Source: Zoroaster sp. YZ-2022 (lineage: Eukaryota > Echinodermata > Asteroidea > Forcipulatida > Zoroasteridae). Taken from it: a stretch of 64,000 nucleotides of DNA. A program made the position numbers and the translations under genes. The notes under the pieces were generated by a model. The model was given only the letters and a program-made list of their open reading frames with translations. It was not told the DNA's origin and searched no databases. Positions 1-9,083 of this stretch are shown piece after piece; position 1 is the stretch's first letter; each line of letters begins with the position of its first letter. The DNA is taken from contig CM055831.1 of the NCBI GenBank assembly GCA_029582265.1, forward strand, positions 22,582,682 to 22,646,681, written 5' to 3'.

Positions 1-498
1 GTCACAGACAGACAACACCGTCCTCTTTTTATAATATAGATGGTTATTGTCGCAAGAAGCCTATACTGTTTTAACCGTTTGACGTAAGCATTATGATTAT
101 GATGATATCGGTTGCTGAGTGATGAAATTAAACTTGATGTGCTTAACCGTTTGTGCCTCAGGTAAAGACATCAGAGGCTGTCCAATTTTATTAAGGAGGA
201 TGGCGTGATTGCTAATTACCGAATTGAGACTTGTTTTGTTAACACAACAGAGCTGCAGTTTTGACAGATGAGACGCGAGGTTATTGTGCAATTACAGGAT
301 ACGGGTGATGGATGAACGTTGTAATTGTTTAGTCAACTAGACTTTTAACATTACTCTGCACCGCTGACATCTGTAGGCGTAAGTAAACCTGTTGATTTCA
401 ACCGGGCAAGCTGAGTTGTTGCATTCAGGTCGATCTGGTTAAGGAGAAAGAGGCCGGGTTGTCTATGGCTGGAGAAATGGTGACGACGTTATAGATAA

Positions 499-507
499 GA
501 TATAAAC
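499..507 (+). promoter_or_regulatory. TATA-like box upstream of GPCR 1
   Basis: GATATAAAC lies 65-70 bp before the start codon. The same nine bases lie at 6620-6628 and 25387-25395, in the same position before the other receptor copies; the broken copy has GACATAAAC. Conservation between otherwise diverged units is the only support. The transcription start is inferred, not seen. Confidence 0.35.
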
Positions 508-571
508 TTGAGGAGAGTTGGATTTCTGTTAACCTCTTTTGATTGTTCATCGTTGAAGAAAACTCTTCGTC

Positions 572-1573
572 ATGTTACCAGTTAACAACGACACTTTCCC
601 GGTGCTACCGTCTTCGCCGGACGGTACCGACCGACTAAACCCGGCTTTGATCGCGCTCCGGACAGCGTACATAGCCGTTACGAGTCTCGCTATCATCTGC
701 GTGAACGTACTGACCCTCGCTGTTATGTGGAGGGTACGTGGGGAGTTCCCACCCGGCTCGACCAAGCTTGTTATGTCCTCCCTTGCCCTGTCAGACCTTG
801 GGATAGGGATAATGACTATCTTTTATATCCCAATATCGGCTATGGATAGATGGCCATTTGATACCATGTGGCCATGCACACTAATGGGCTCCGTACAATG
901 GTTTCTGATCGCTGTCTCAATCAGTAACCTCATGCTTCTGTCATTCGATCGTTTGATAGCAATCACCAAACCTTTACTCTACCCAACCCTCTTACCCCAG
1001 AGACGCATGATGTATATTACCGTATTCCAATGGGTGAGTAATGCCGTTTTTGTAACGGTATTAATGGCCGTGGTGCAACCAGAGGTGCGGTACAAGCAGG
1101 CCGCCGCCGTGTGTTTGTTGGAGAACGACGAAGATAATTTAGCGTTAGATGTAACCTCGTTTTGCAGCGCGTTTCTTCTCCCCGTGACGATTATGCTTGG
1201 TATCTACATAAAACTCATCCACACCAGCCACACCCAAGCCATGAAAATTAACACCGTGAACGTACCATCACATCACTCCCCAGAGGAACGTAAAAACGTC
1301 GGTAAAGCTGGAAGTGGGAAAGCCGTCAAACTGTTCTGCGTGATTGTTACGGTATACACCGTTAGCTGGCTGCCACATACCTCTTTGCGGATTTATGGCG
1401 ATCTTAATCCGGATAAAATTCCGTCATGGTTGGAATTTATCTTTGTGTGGCTAGCCATAAACAACAGTTGGTGGAATTTCATCATATACGTTGGAATGAA
1501 CAAAACATTCAGAAAGCTATCTTTTGAAATATTAAAAGACTTAATTAAGCAATGCAGAAGATCACGTATTTGA
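572..1573 (+). CDS. Rhodopsin-family (class A) GPCR, single exon, copy 1
   Basis: A 333-residue seven-helix receptor for the plasma membrane. Visible landmarks: N45 in TM1, the LALSD motif ending at D75 in TM2, C102 at the top of TM3, D126-R127-L128 in place of DRY, W154 in TM4, C181 in the second extracellular loop, P204 in TM5, S265-W266-L267-P268 in place of CWxP in TM6, and N302-FII-Y306 in place of NPxxY in TM7. The missing TM7 proline is unusual. A basic helix 8 follows with a possible palmitoylated C328. N6 is in an N-glycosylation sequon of a short N-terminus. The ATG at 572 is shared by all copies. Single-exon, tandem, lineage-specific receptors are typical of expanded chemosensory-like families such as the sea urchin surreal-GPCRs. 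Ligand and G protein cannot be named from sequence. Confidence 0.93.
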   Translation: MLPVNNDTFPVLPSSPDGTDRLNPALIALRTAYIAVTSLAIICVNVLTLAVMWRVRGEFPPGSTKLVMSSLALSDLGIGIMTIFYIPISAMDRWPFDTMWPCTLMGSVQWFLIAVSISNLMLLSFDRLIAITKPLLYPTLLPQRRMMYITVFQWVSNAVFVTVLMAVVQPEVRYKQAAAVCLLENDEDNLALDVTSFCSAFLLPVTIMLGIYIKLIHTSHTQAMKINTVNVPSHHSPEERKNVGKAGSGKAVKLFCVIVTVYTVSWLPHTSLRIYGDLNPDKIPSWLEFIFVWLAINNSWWNFIIYVGMNKTFRKLSFEILKDLIKQCRRSRI

Positions 1574-1769
1574 CAATACAATCACCAGAGAAACAGAATG
1601 AACCCCAAATATATTGATGGTTATTGTTCAGTTTTCAATTTCTGAAATGGAGCAGTGATAAGAGATCAGGAAAATAGTTTCTTCTCCCCTCAATGTTAAA
1701 TCATATTGATCACGGAAATATTAACTTATATCCCCGGCATACTGTATACAGATATTTTAAATGCATTAA

Positions 1770-2495
1770 AGGTAAGGTACAACATTGGTATTTCTCAAAA
1801 ATTATAAACGATCACACGTTCTACATAAAACTTACTTAGTGTAAATTTTAAACATGTATCATTCATTCTGAAAAATTATTCCTGTGCTTTAATTTCATTT
1901 TTTTTTTAATAAAAATTTTATTTTTCAGAAAGTTACCATTCAGTTTTGACATAAAACTTACTTTGTGTAAATAATATAAAGATGATATCAAACATCACTT
2001 GAAATGTTTCTATCTGAGGAGGAGCTATTATTTTCAAGATGTATCGCTCGTGTTTTACCGACAATTTCCGGATTATTTTCGTTTTCATTTGAACATTGAT
2101 AATTTCCTGAAATAATTTGTTTTGAAATGAGAAATTTCACAAAAATAGTTTAAACAAGCTTGGTACTACATTAAAATAGTGCCAGAATGTATTTATGTCT
2201 GGACCCACCGTGAATTCATTTCGGTAAATATTTACTGTACAACCATGCTTTTCACAACTATTTTAATGTATTTTGTGTCGTTTTAAAGCATTTATTTTCC
2301 CTCCCTCAAGTAAAATACCAACGTTCCGATAAAACAAAATTGCCTGAAAATGCCGTTAAAATAACGAAAAACATGGGCGCTACATCTTTAAGTAAAATTA
2401 TTTCTCATCTGATTGTTTGTCAATAATCAAATCAGAGAGTACCATACTCATAAAGATAGTTTTGCAAGCATAACCAATGCCGGATTTACCTTTCC
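1770..2495. mobile_element. TTAA-flanked MITE-like element (family K) in GPCR unit 1 flank
   Basis: The left end reads TTAA-AGGTAAGGTACAACATT (TTAA at 1766-1769). The right end, read on the other strand, gives TTAA-GGAAAGGTAAAT followed by CATTGGTTATG (TTAA at 2496-2499). Ends of this form (TTAAAGGRR) are known from T2/Kolobok-type MITEs. The right subterminal sequence (CATACTCATAAAGATAGTTTTGC) is the same motif that is amplified in the 14612-15605 satellite. The counterpart in unit 3 is 26651-27039, shorter by about 340 bp. Family assignment is inference. Confidence 0.5.
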
Positions 2496-3290
2496 TTAAT
2501 TTGTTTACAAGTAACGTCAAAACAGCCTGAAATCTCCAACAACATGCGAATACCATTTGAATTTTGTTCTTTTGGAGTGCAAATGGGCATATCTATAATA
2601 GACCATGTGACTTTTACATTTGCGTTAAAATCAATTTAAGAATTTTTCTGCTGATATCTCAAAATATCAGATTGTATGGTTGCTTGTCATAGACCAGTGT
2701 ATATTTTATGCCCAGCACACTTTGACCATTGGGGCTCTTTTATAAACGCGTAGTGTCATTGGTCACATCGTCTGTAGTTTTCATTAGACATATATGTAGC
2801 TTCGCTTCACACGCATTATTGGCATATTTCTACAGATTTATTGATATTTCAGTCATAATGAATCACAAGATTAGATCTTTCTCAGTAAGCATATCCCTCC
2901 ATGATTGTTTAATCTACAAAAAATATTAGGGCAAAGCGTAGGCCAAATTACATGGAAATATCTAACTATAGTTATTGTTTAAGTAAAGACTGTTTGGGGT
3001 GACACAATGTGAAATTCTCTTTTGAGTAGTAAATAGTTCTGAAAAGAACTGGTGGTTAGCTAATGTTTGTATGCTGCACGTGATAGTTATTGGTTTTGTG
3101 TGAAGTTTTTTGAAATATTTTGTTTTATTTTTGGCATATATACACGTCGTGTGATAAAATATGTGACAAACATCACACCAACGTGCATTGACATTAGGTA
3201 TCTAGGCTTACGTATGAAAATTTAATTTTAATTTTATTTTCTGCAAAGAAATGAGTGTGGATTGACTAGTTTTTATTTAGAATAAAGCTC

Positions 3291-4506
3291 AGTTGGTAGA
3301 GCCAACGTACGGCTATAGCTCAGTTGGTGTCTAGCCAACATACGGCTATAGCTCAGTTGGTGTCTAGCCAACATACGGCTATAGCTCAGTTGGTGTCTAG
3401 CCAACATACGGCTATAGCTCAGTTGCTATATAGCCTAGCCAACATACGGCTATATAGCTCAGTTTGTATCTAGCCAACATACGGCTATAGCTCAGTTGCT
3501 ATATAGCCTAGCCAACATACGGCTATATAGCTCAGTTTGTATCTAGCCAACATACGGCTACAGCTCAGTTGCTATATAGCCTAGCCAACATACGGCTATA
3601 TAGCTCAGTTGTTATCTAGCCAACATACGGCTATATAGCTCAGTTGCTATCTAGCCAACATACGGCTATATAGCTCAGTTGTTATCTAGCCATCATACGG
3701 CTATATAGCTCAGTTGGTAGAGCCAACATACGGCTATATAACTCAGTTGGTATCTAGCCAACATACGGCTATATAGCTCAGTTGTTATCTAGCCATCATA
3801 TGGCTATATAGCTCAGTTGGTAGAGCCAACATACGGCTATATAGCTCAGTTGGTATCTAGCCAACATACGGCTATATAGCTCAGTTGTTATCTAGCCATC
3901 ATATGGCTATATAGCTCAGTTGGTAGAGCCAACATACGGCTATATAGCTCAGTTGCTATCTAGCCAACATACGGCTATACAGCTCAGTTGTTATCTAGCC
4001 ATCATACGGCTATATAGCTCAGTTGTTATCTAGCCATCATATGGCTATATAGCTCAGTTGGTAGAGCCAACATACGGCTATATAACTCAGTTGGTATATC
4101 TAGCCAACATACGGTTATATAGCTCAGTTGTTATCTAGCCATCATATGGCTATATAGCTCAGCTGGTAGAGCCAACATACAGCTATATAGCTCAGTTGGT
4201 ATCTAGCCAACATACGGCTATATAGCTCAGTTGTTATCTAGCCATCATATGGCTATATAGCTCAGCTGGTAGAGCCAACATACAGCTATATAACTCAGTT
4301 GGTATCTAGCCAACATACGGCTATATAGCTCAGTTGTTATCTAGCCATCATATGGCTATATAGCTCAGTTGGTAGAGCCAACATACGGCTATATAGCTCA
4401 GTTGGTATCTAGCCAACATACGGCTATATAGCTCAGTTGTTGTCTAGCCAACATACTGCTATTATAGCTCAGTTGGTAGAGCCAACGTAGCTCAGTTGGT
4501 AGATCC
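3291..4506 (+). repeat. Tandem satellite built from a tRNA D-arm/A-box sequence
   Basis: About 35 imperfect copies of a 33-40 bp unit of the form GGCTATATAGCTCAGTTGG-TAGAGCCAACATAC. The core TAGCTCAGTTGG matches the Pol III A-box consensus TRGYNNARNNGG, and GCTC...GAGC is the D-stem of a tRNA. Variants alternate (GGTAGAGCC, GGTATCTAGCC, GTTATCTAGCCATC), giving a higher-order period of roughly 110 bp. No B box is present inside the units. The likely source is the head of the SINE at 5805-6110, which carries the same sequence plus a B box. The sister array in unit 3 (27838-28235) is about one third as long, so the array changes size. Confidence 0.9.
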
Positions 4507-4512
4507 AACGTA
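4507..4512 (+). repeat. Target-site duplication of foldback element, left copy
   Basis: AACGTA lies immediately before the terminal TGTTCCGG and is repeated at 5703-5708 after the terminal CCGGAACA. The unoccupied relative near 28225 in GPCR unit 3 reads AACGCA followed by CGATTA, continuous with what flanks the right copy here. Confidence 0.8.
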
Positions 4513-5702
4513 TGTTCCGGACCATAATGTCCGCAAGTACCATTATGTCCGCGAACCGATTTGGGCCCATTATGTCCGACCCATTACGTCCGCTGAACCA
4601 TTACGTCCGACCCATTACGTCCGCTGAACCATTACGTCCGACCCATTACGTCCGCTGAACCATTACGTCCGACCCATTACGTCCGCTGAACCATTACGTC
4701 CGACCCATTACGTCCGCTGAACCATTACGTCCGACTCATTACGTCCGCTGAACCATTACGTCCGACCCATTACGTCCGCGGAACCATTACGTCCGACCCA
4801 TTACGTCCGCTGAACCATTACGTCCGACCCATTATGTCCGCCGAACCATTATGTCCGACCCATTACGTCCGCGGGCCCATTATGTCCGGCCCATTACGTC
4901 CGCGGAACCATTATGTCCGACCCATTACGTCCGCGGAACCATTATGTCCGACCCTTTACGTCCGCGGAACCATTATGTCCGACCCATTACGTCCGCGGGC
5001 CCATAACTCAAATAATGTTTGAACACGTAACGTTTGGGAAGTTAAAACCAACAATTTCATGTCACAGCGCTCTACTTAAAAAATGCAAGATTGGGTTGTT
5101 AAAAACCACTGGTGTTAATTTAAGTGTTTTGCACTGTAAGTACTTACAGTGCAAAAACTGGTATGTTAAATAGTACACCAGTGGTGCTCATATGAAGCAC
5201 GATAATTCAGACACTAAATTAACACCAGTGGTTTTTAATAACCCAATTTTGCAGTAGAGCGCTGTGCCATGAAATTGTTCAAAGTAATTGGTTTTAAATT
5301 CCCCAACGTTACGTGTTCAAACATTATTTGAGTTATGGGCCCGCGGACGTAATGGGTCGGACATAATGGTTCCGCGGACGTAAAGGGTCGGACATAATGG
5401 TTCCGCGGACGTAATGGGCCGGACATAATGGGCCCGCGGACGTAATGGGTCGGACATAATGGTTCGGCGGACGTAATGGGCCGGACATAATGGTTCAGCG
5501 GACGTAATGGGTCGGACGTAATGGTTCCGCGGACGTAATGGGTCGGACGTAATGGTTCCGCGGACGTAATGGGTCGGACGTAATGGTTCAGCGGACGTAA
5601 TGGGTCGGACGTAATGGTTCAGCGGACGTAATGGGTCGGACGTAATGGGCCCAAATCGGTTCGCGGACATAATGGTACTTCCGGACATTATGGTCCGGAA
5701 CA
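4513..5702. mobile_element. Foldback-type transposon with modular long inverted repeats
   Basis: A 1,190-bp nearly complete palindrome. Both termini read TGTTCCGGACCATAATGTCC inward. The arms (about 4513-5117 and 5190-5702) consist of an outer single-copy piece of about 65 bp, then a 31-bp tandem module made of two similar subunits (CATTACGTCCGACC and CATTACGTCCGCTGAAC), then an inner single-copy piece of about 110 bp with AATAATGTTTGAACACGTAA. The loop (5118-5190) contains a perfect 30-bp palindrome at 5127-5156. There is no coding capacity beyond repeat-driven frames. This architecture matches known foldback elements, notably the sea urchin Tu family, whose outer arms are short tandem repeats. 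Insertion was into the tRNA-like satellite. A transposase would have to act in trans. Confidence 0.88.
5127..5156. repeat. Perfect 30-bp palindrome at the centre of the foldback loop
   Basis: The half-site TTTTGCACTGTAAGT is followed directly by its reverse complement. GTTTTTGCAGTG and CACTGCAAAAAC are also the termini of the 130-bp MITEs at 38895 and 57823, so the loop may be a collapsed or nested relative of that MITE. Confidence 0.8.
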
Positions 5703-5708
5703 AACGTA

Positions 5709-5804
5709 CGATTATATAGCTCAGTTGGTAGATCCAACGTACGGCTAGAAAGCTCAGTTGGTAGATCTAACGTACGGCTATATAGCTCAGTTGGTAGATC
5801 CAAC
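5709..5804 (+). repeat. Remainder of tRNA-like satellite right of foldback insertion
   Basis: Three further A-box units (CTCAGTTGGTAGATCCAACG) continue the array after the insertion, showing that the foldback element split a pre-existing tandem array rather than bordering it. Confidence 0.8.
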
Positions 5805-6110
5805 GTACAGCTATGTAGCTCAGTTGGTCCAGCGCCTGTACGGTAATCCAGGGGACACAGGTTCAAATCGTGATTCCCGTTGTGGCGGCATAGGTCACCT
5901 GACATCAGCCGAATCACCTTGGCGAGAATACATTTGCTACTGATGGTTGTAAACATCGAACGGCGCAAACACCGACATTAGCATTTCAAGTTAATTTTGA
6001 TCGTAAATTACAAATAGTATACAAGCGATACGAAGGGTATTGATTGTGGTCTTTGTCACATGACACACTTAGGGAGACGATCTTGTTTTTTATTGCTCAT
6101 TTTAGATATA
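5805..6110 (+). mobile_element. tRNA-derived SINE copy (head with A and B boxes)
   Basis: A box TAGCTCAGTTGG at 5816-5827 and B box GGTTCAAATC at 5860-5869, 44 bp apart start to start, as in tRNA-type Pol III promoters. A body of about 230 bp follows (GGCGAGAATACATTTGC..., ...TAGGGAGACGAT) and recurs almost unchanged at 17849-18140. No terminal tail or target duplication could be fixed here because the copy merges into the upstream region of GPCR 2. Confidence 0.72.
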
Positions 6111-6691
6111 ATGGTGATTGTCACATCACAACAAGCCTGTATTGGTTTTAAGAGACGTACCGTCAATAAGCATTATACTTCTGATGACATCGGTTGCTTG
6201 ATGAAATTAAACTGTATTTGTTTTACCGTTTGTGGCTCAGGTAAAGACAGCAGAGGCTGTCCAACCTGTCATTTCTTATGAAGGTTATTGGCGTGATTGC
6301 TATTCGTGCCGAGTTCAGACTAGTACACTACAAAGCTGCAGTTTGAACAGATGAGACGCGAGGCTGCAATTAGAGGATACAGGTGATGGATGCAATGTTG
6401 TGATTGTTTAGTCAACTAGACTCTTAACCCTGCACCGCTGACATCTATAATCGTAATTATAGTCTTTCGCGGGGATTTTCAGTAGCCACATTGCATGTTA
6501 TAAGTCAACCTGTTGATTTCACCGGACAAGCTGCGTTGTTGCATTCGGGTCAATCTGGGTAAGGAGAAAGAGGCCGAGTTGTCTATGACTGCAGAAAATG
6601 GTGACGACGCTATAGATAAGATATAAACTTGAGGAGAATTGGATTTCTGTTAACATCTTTGATTGTTCCTCGTGGAAGAAAACACTTCGTC

Positions 6692-7684
6692 ATGTTACCA
6701 GTTAATAACGACACTTTCCCGGTGCTACCGTCTTCGCCGGACGGTACTGACCGACTAAGCCCGGTTTTGATCGCGCTACGGACCGCGTACATAGCCGTTA
6801 CGAGTCTCGCTATCATCTGCGTTAATGTACTGACCCTCGCTGTTATGTTGAGGTTACGTGGGGAGTTCCCACCCGGCTCATCCAAGATTGTTATGTCCTC
6901 CCTTGCCCTGTCAGACCTTGGAATAGGGATAATGACTATCTTTTATATCCCAATATCGGCTATGGATAGATGGCCATTTGATACCATGTGGCCATGCAGA
7001 CTGATGTGCTTGATACTAGGTGTTCTGTGCACTATCTCAATCCTTAACCTCGTGCTTCTTTCACTCGACCGTTTGATAGCAATCACCAAACCTTTAATCT
7101 ACCCAACCCTCTTGCCACAGAGACGCATGTTGTATATAACCGTATTCCAATGGGTAAGTTCTACCATTGTTGTAACAGTAGCAATGGCCACAGTGCAACC
7201 AGTGGTGCGGTACAATCAGGCCGCCGTCTCGTGTTTGTTGGAGAACAACGAAGATAATTTATCCATAGACGTGACCTTTTTATGCATCCTGTTTCTTCTC
7301 CCCGTGACGATTATACTTGGTATCTACGTAAAACTCATCCACACCAGCCACACCCAAGCCATGAAAATTAACACCGTGAACGTACCATCAAATCCCTCCC
7401 CACAGGGAGGTAAAAACGGCTGTAAAGCTGGAAGTGGGAAAGCCGTCAAACTGTTCTGCGTGATTGTTACGGTATACACCGTTAGCTGGTTGCCATATGG
7501 CTCTTTGCGTATTCATGGCGATCTTAATCCGGATAGAATTCCGCCATGGTTGGAATTCATCTCCGTGTGGCTAGCCATAAACAACAGTTTGTGGAATTTC
7601 ACCATATACATTGGAATGAACAAAACATTCAGAAAGCTATCTTTTGAAATATTAAAAGACTTATTCAAGCAATGCAGAAGATGA
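6692..7684 (+). CDS. Rhodopsin-family GPCR, single exon, copy 2 (diverged)
   Basis: A 330-residue paralogue of the receptor at 572. The frame is open further upstream, but without an ATG before 6692, and 6692 is the ATG conserved in all copies. It keeps N45, D75, C102, DRL, the TM4 tryptophan, ECL2 cysteine, SWLP and the unusual N-F-x-x-Y TM7 motif. Differences from copy 1 are clustered: about 13 of 25 residues from 103 to 127 (TM3) and about 17 of 48 across TM4, ECL2 and the start of TM5, but only 6 in the first 102 residues. An extra cysteine is gained at 106. The clustering falls on the usual ligand pocket. The upstream 500 bp is homologous to that of copy 1, suggesting shared regulation. 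Confidence 0.92.
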   Translation: MLPVNNDTFPVLPSSPDGTDRLSPVLIALRTAYIAVTSLAIICVNVLTLAVMLRLRGEFPPGSSKIVMSSLALSDLGIGIMTIFYIPISAMDRWPFDTMWPCRLMCLILGVLCTISILNLVLLSLDRLIAITKPLIYPTLLPQRRMLYITVFQWVSSTIVVTVAMATVQPVVRYNQAAVSCLLENNEDNLSIDVTFLCILFLLPVTIILGIYVKLIHTSHTQAMKINTVNVPSNPSPQGGKNGCKAGSGKAVKLFCVIVTVYTVSWLPYGSLRIHGDLNPDRIPPWLEFISVWLAINNSLWNFTIYIGMNKTFRKLSFEILKDLFKQCRR

Positions 7685-8055
7685 CGTGTCTGACAATACA
7701 GAAACAGAATGAACCCCAAAATATATTGATGTTTTTTGGTCAGTTTTCAGTTTCTTTAATGAAGCGGTGATAAGAGATCAGAAAGGGAGTTTCTGCTCCC
7801 CTCGTCAAGGTTAAATCATGTTGATCACTAAATCATGTTGATCACGGAAGCATTTGACAAATGTCTCCGGCATACTGTATACAAATATTTTAAACACATT
7901 AAAGGTATTAGGTATAACATTGGTATTTCTCAAAAATTATAAACGATCACAGGTTTACATAAAACGTACTTAGTGTAAACTTGAAACATTTATTATTCAT
8001 TCTGATAAATTGTTCCTGTTTTATTATTCATTCTGATAAATTGTTCCTGTTTTAT
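7685..8055 (+). other. 3' flank of GPCR 2, no gene seen
   Basis: AT-rich sequence homologous to 1574-1900 and 26462-26790. It contains a small direct duplication of about 35 bp near 7990-8052 (TTATTCATTCTGATAAATTG twice) and another near 7805-7850. Confidence 0.6.
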
Positions 8056-8059
8056 TTAA

Positions 8060-9079
8060 AGATGGACGTCAACGGAATATATTAGTGTTTTGATGCTGTT
8101 AGGCTTACAAGAAGTGTGTAATGATTACTTCTATATGATTAAAATTCAAATAAAGTAATTTCTTAATGTAAAAAAAAAATTCATTTTGATCAGCATTTCA
8201 CTATCTAGAAAAGTCGTGTTTCGCAAAAAGCCCGAACTCATGAATAATTCATATCGTAGTTGTGACGTACAATCAAGGACTGGCATTCGCTGCTTATGCC
8301 CACATGTCATGAGTGTTCCCCAGCAAAGTGCATTAAAAAGCGACGTGTACGAAACGAGGACTCAGCCGACGAACTCCCAGTCGTACTCACTTGCCTTCTC
8401 TCGACATTTGACGCTTTCAAAGTTGGAACAGAGCCTTGCTTCAAACGATATTTGGTATCCAAACCAAAACTTTCTTTCACTTGACTGGAAGAATCTCTAC
8501 AGTCGCCCGTAAAATGGGCTGTACAAATCAACGACCATTTTGTCAACGTGAAATCCTTTCGTGTATTGTTCACGAACTTCACCCACTCCTTGGAAGCCGC
8601 CGGATTCCGCGGAAATCGGAAAAAACTAACCTCTGGATTCTTGGTGGCACTTCTTGTACATCCACCAACAGCACATGTGCTAGGCATTATGCCGTCTTAC
8701 ACAAAATCGTCAAAACGGGGAAAAAATCATGTGTATAAGCTTCGAGCATTGCCAAACACAAAGACAAAAACGGCTTCCTTTATTTATGCCCCAGATAGTA
8801 CGTCACACTTACGCTGGTTTACGTGGCCGCTGGTATTTCACCGTTCATTTCGTATTGTATTTCTATGGGCCTTTGCTGGGAACCATGAAAGCGCGCAGCC
8901 AACGGCGAGAAAAAACCACTCGCTCAGAAATCTAAGAAGGGGGGCTATTTTTTACAATCAAAATTAAACAAAATAACGGGGAATAAAACCATCGTACTGA
9001 TAATGAAATAATAACTAAACACAACATAAACAAGACTCAGGAGACGATTTAGTGTACGAGCTCTCGTTGAAGTCCATCT
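8060..9079 (-). mobile_element. TTAA-flanked element carrying a THAP-domain ORF
   Basis: Termini AGATGGACGTCAACGG (left) and AGATGGACTTCAACGA (right, read inward) form a short TIR flanked by TTAA at 8056-8059 and 9080-9083. The homologous 3' flanks of the GPCR units at 1900 and 26790 lack this segment, while GPCR-flank homology resumes after 9090 (for example AAACATCACTTGAAATG near 9188, as near 1990). TTAA targets and THAP DNA-binding domains together are typical of Kolobok transposons. Only the THAP part of a protein is present, so this copy looks internally deleted. Superfamily is inferred. Confidence 0.68.
8307..8687 (-). CDS. THAP-domain protein (probably partial)
   Basis: 126 residues. 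An N-terminal C2CH THAP zinc finger occupies about residues 1-91: C5 and C10, the FFRFP turn at 22-26, W35, C55 and H58 in ICTAHF, and a terminal GSVPTL (85-90) corresponding to the AVPTIF box. THAP fingers bind specific DNA in host regulators and in P-element and Kolobok transposases. The remaining 35 residues are Ser/Arg-rich with no recognised domain. A TATA-like ATAAATAAAGG is on the minus strand about 95 bp upstream (8777-8787). A downstream exon cannot be ruled out, but the element ends 250 bp beyond the stop, so a remnant transposase N-terminus is the simpler reading. Confidence 0.75.
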   Translation of the reverse strand: MPSTCAVGGCTRSATKNPEVSFFRFPRNPAASKEWVKFVNNTRKDFTLTKWSLICTAHFTGDCRDSSSQVKESFGLDTKYRLKQGSVPTLKASNVERRQVSTTGSSSAESSFRTRRFLMHFAGEHS

Positions 9080-9083
9080 TTAA

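Larger units (their letters stand above)
1..3290 (+). repeat. GPCR duplication unit 1 (pairs with 24889-27837)
   Basis: The window opens inside a unit that recurs from 24889 with the same order: upstream region, receptor gene, AT-rich 3' flank, then the tRNA-like satellite. By eye the two are about 98-99% identical apart from a roughly 340-bp internal length difference in the 3' flank (the segment 1770-2495 here against 26651-27039 there). A third, more diverged relative starts near 6100 and a fourth near 32600. The left edge of the unit lies outside the window. The 1574-3290 stretch contains no gene that I can support. Confidence 0.85.

Noticed and set aside
3291..4506. A cluster of tRNA genes
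   Set aside because: Only the D-arm/A-box portion is repeated; no anticodon arm, T-arm, B box or acceptor stem is present.
3291..4506. CRISPR-like array
   Set aside because: Units are contiguous and degenerate with no unique spacers, and the genome is animal.
4834..5703. Open frames of 60-128 codons in the foldback arms (SAEPLCPTHYVRG-type repeats) on both strands
   Set aside because: They arise from the 31-bp tandem module in inverted orientation; no start context, codon pattern or homology supports translation.
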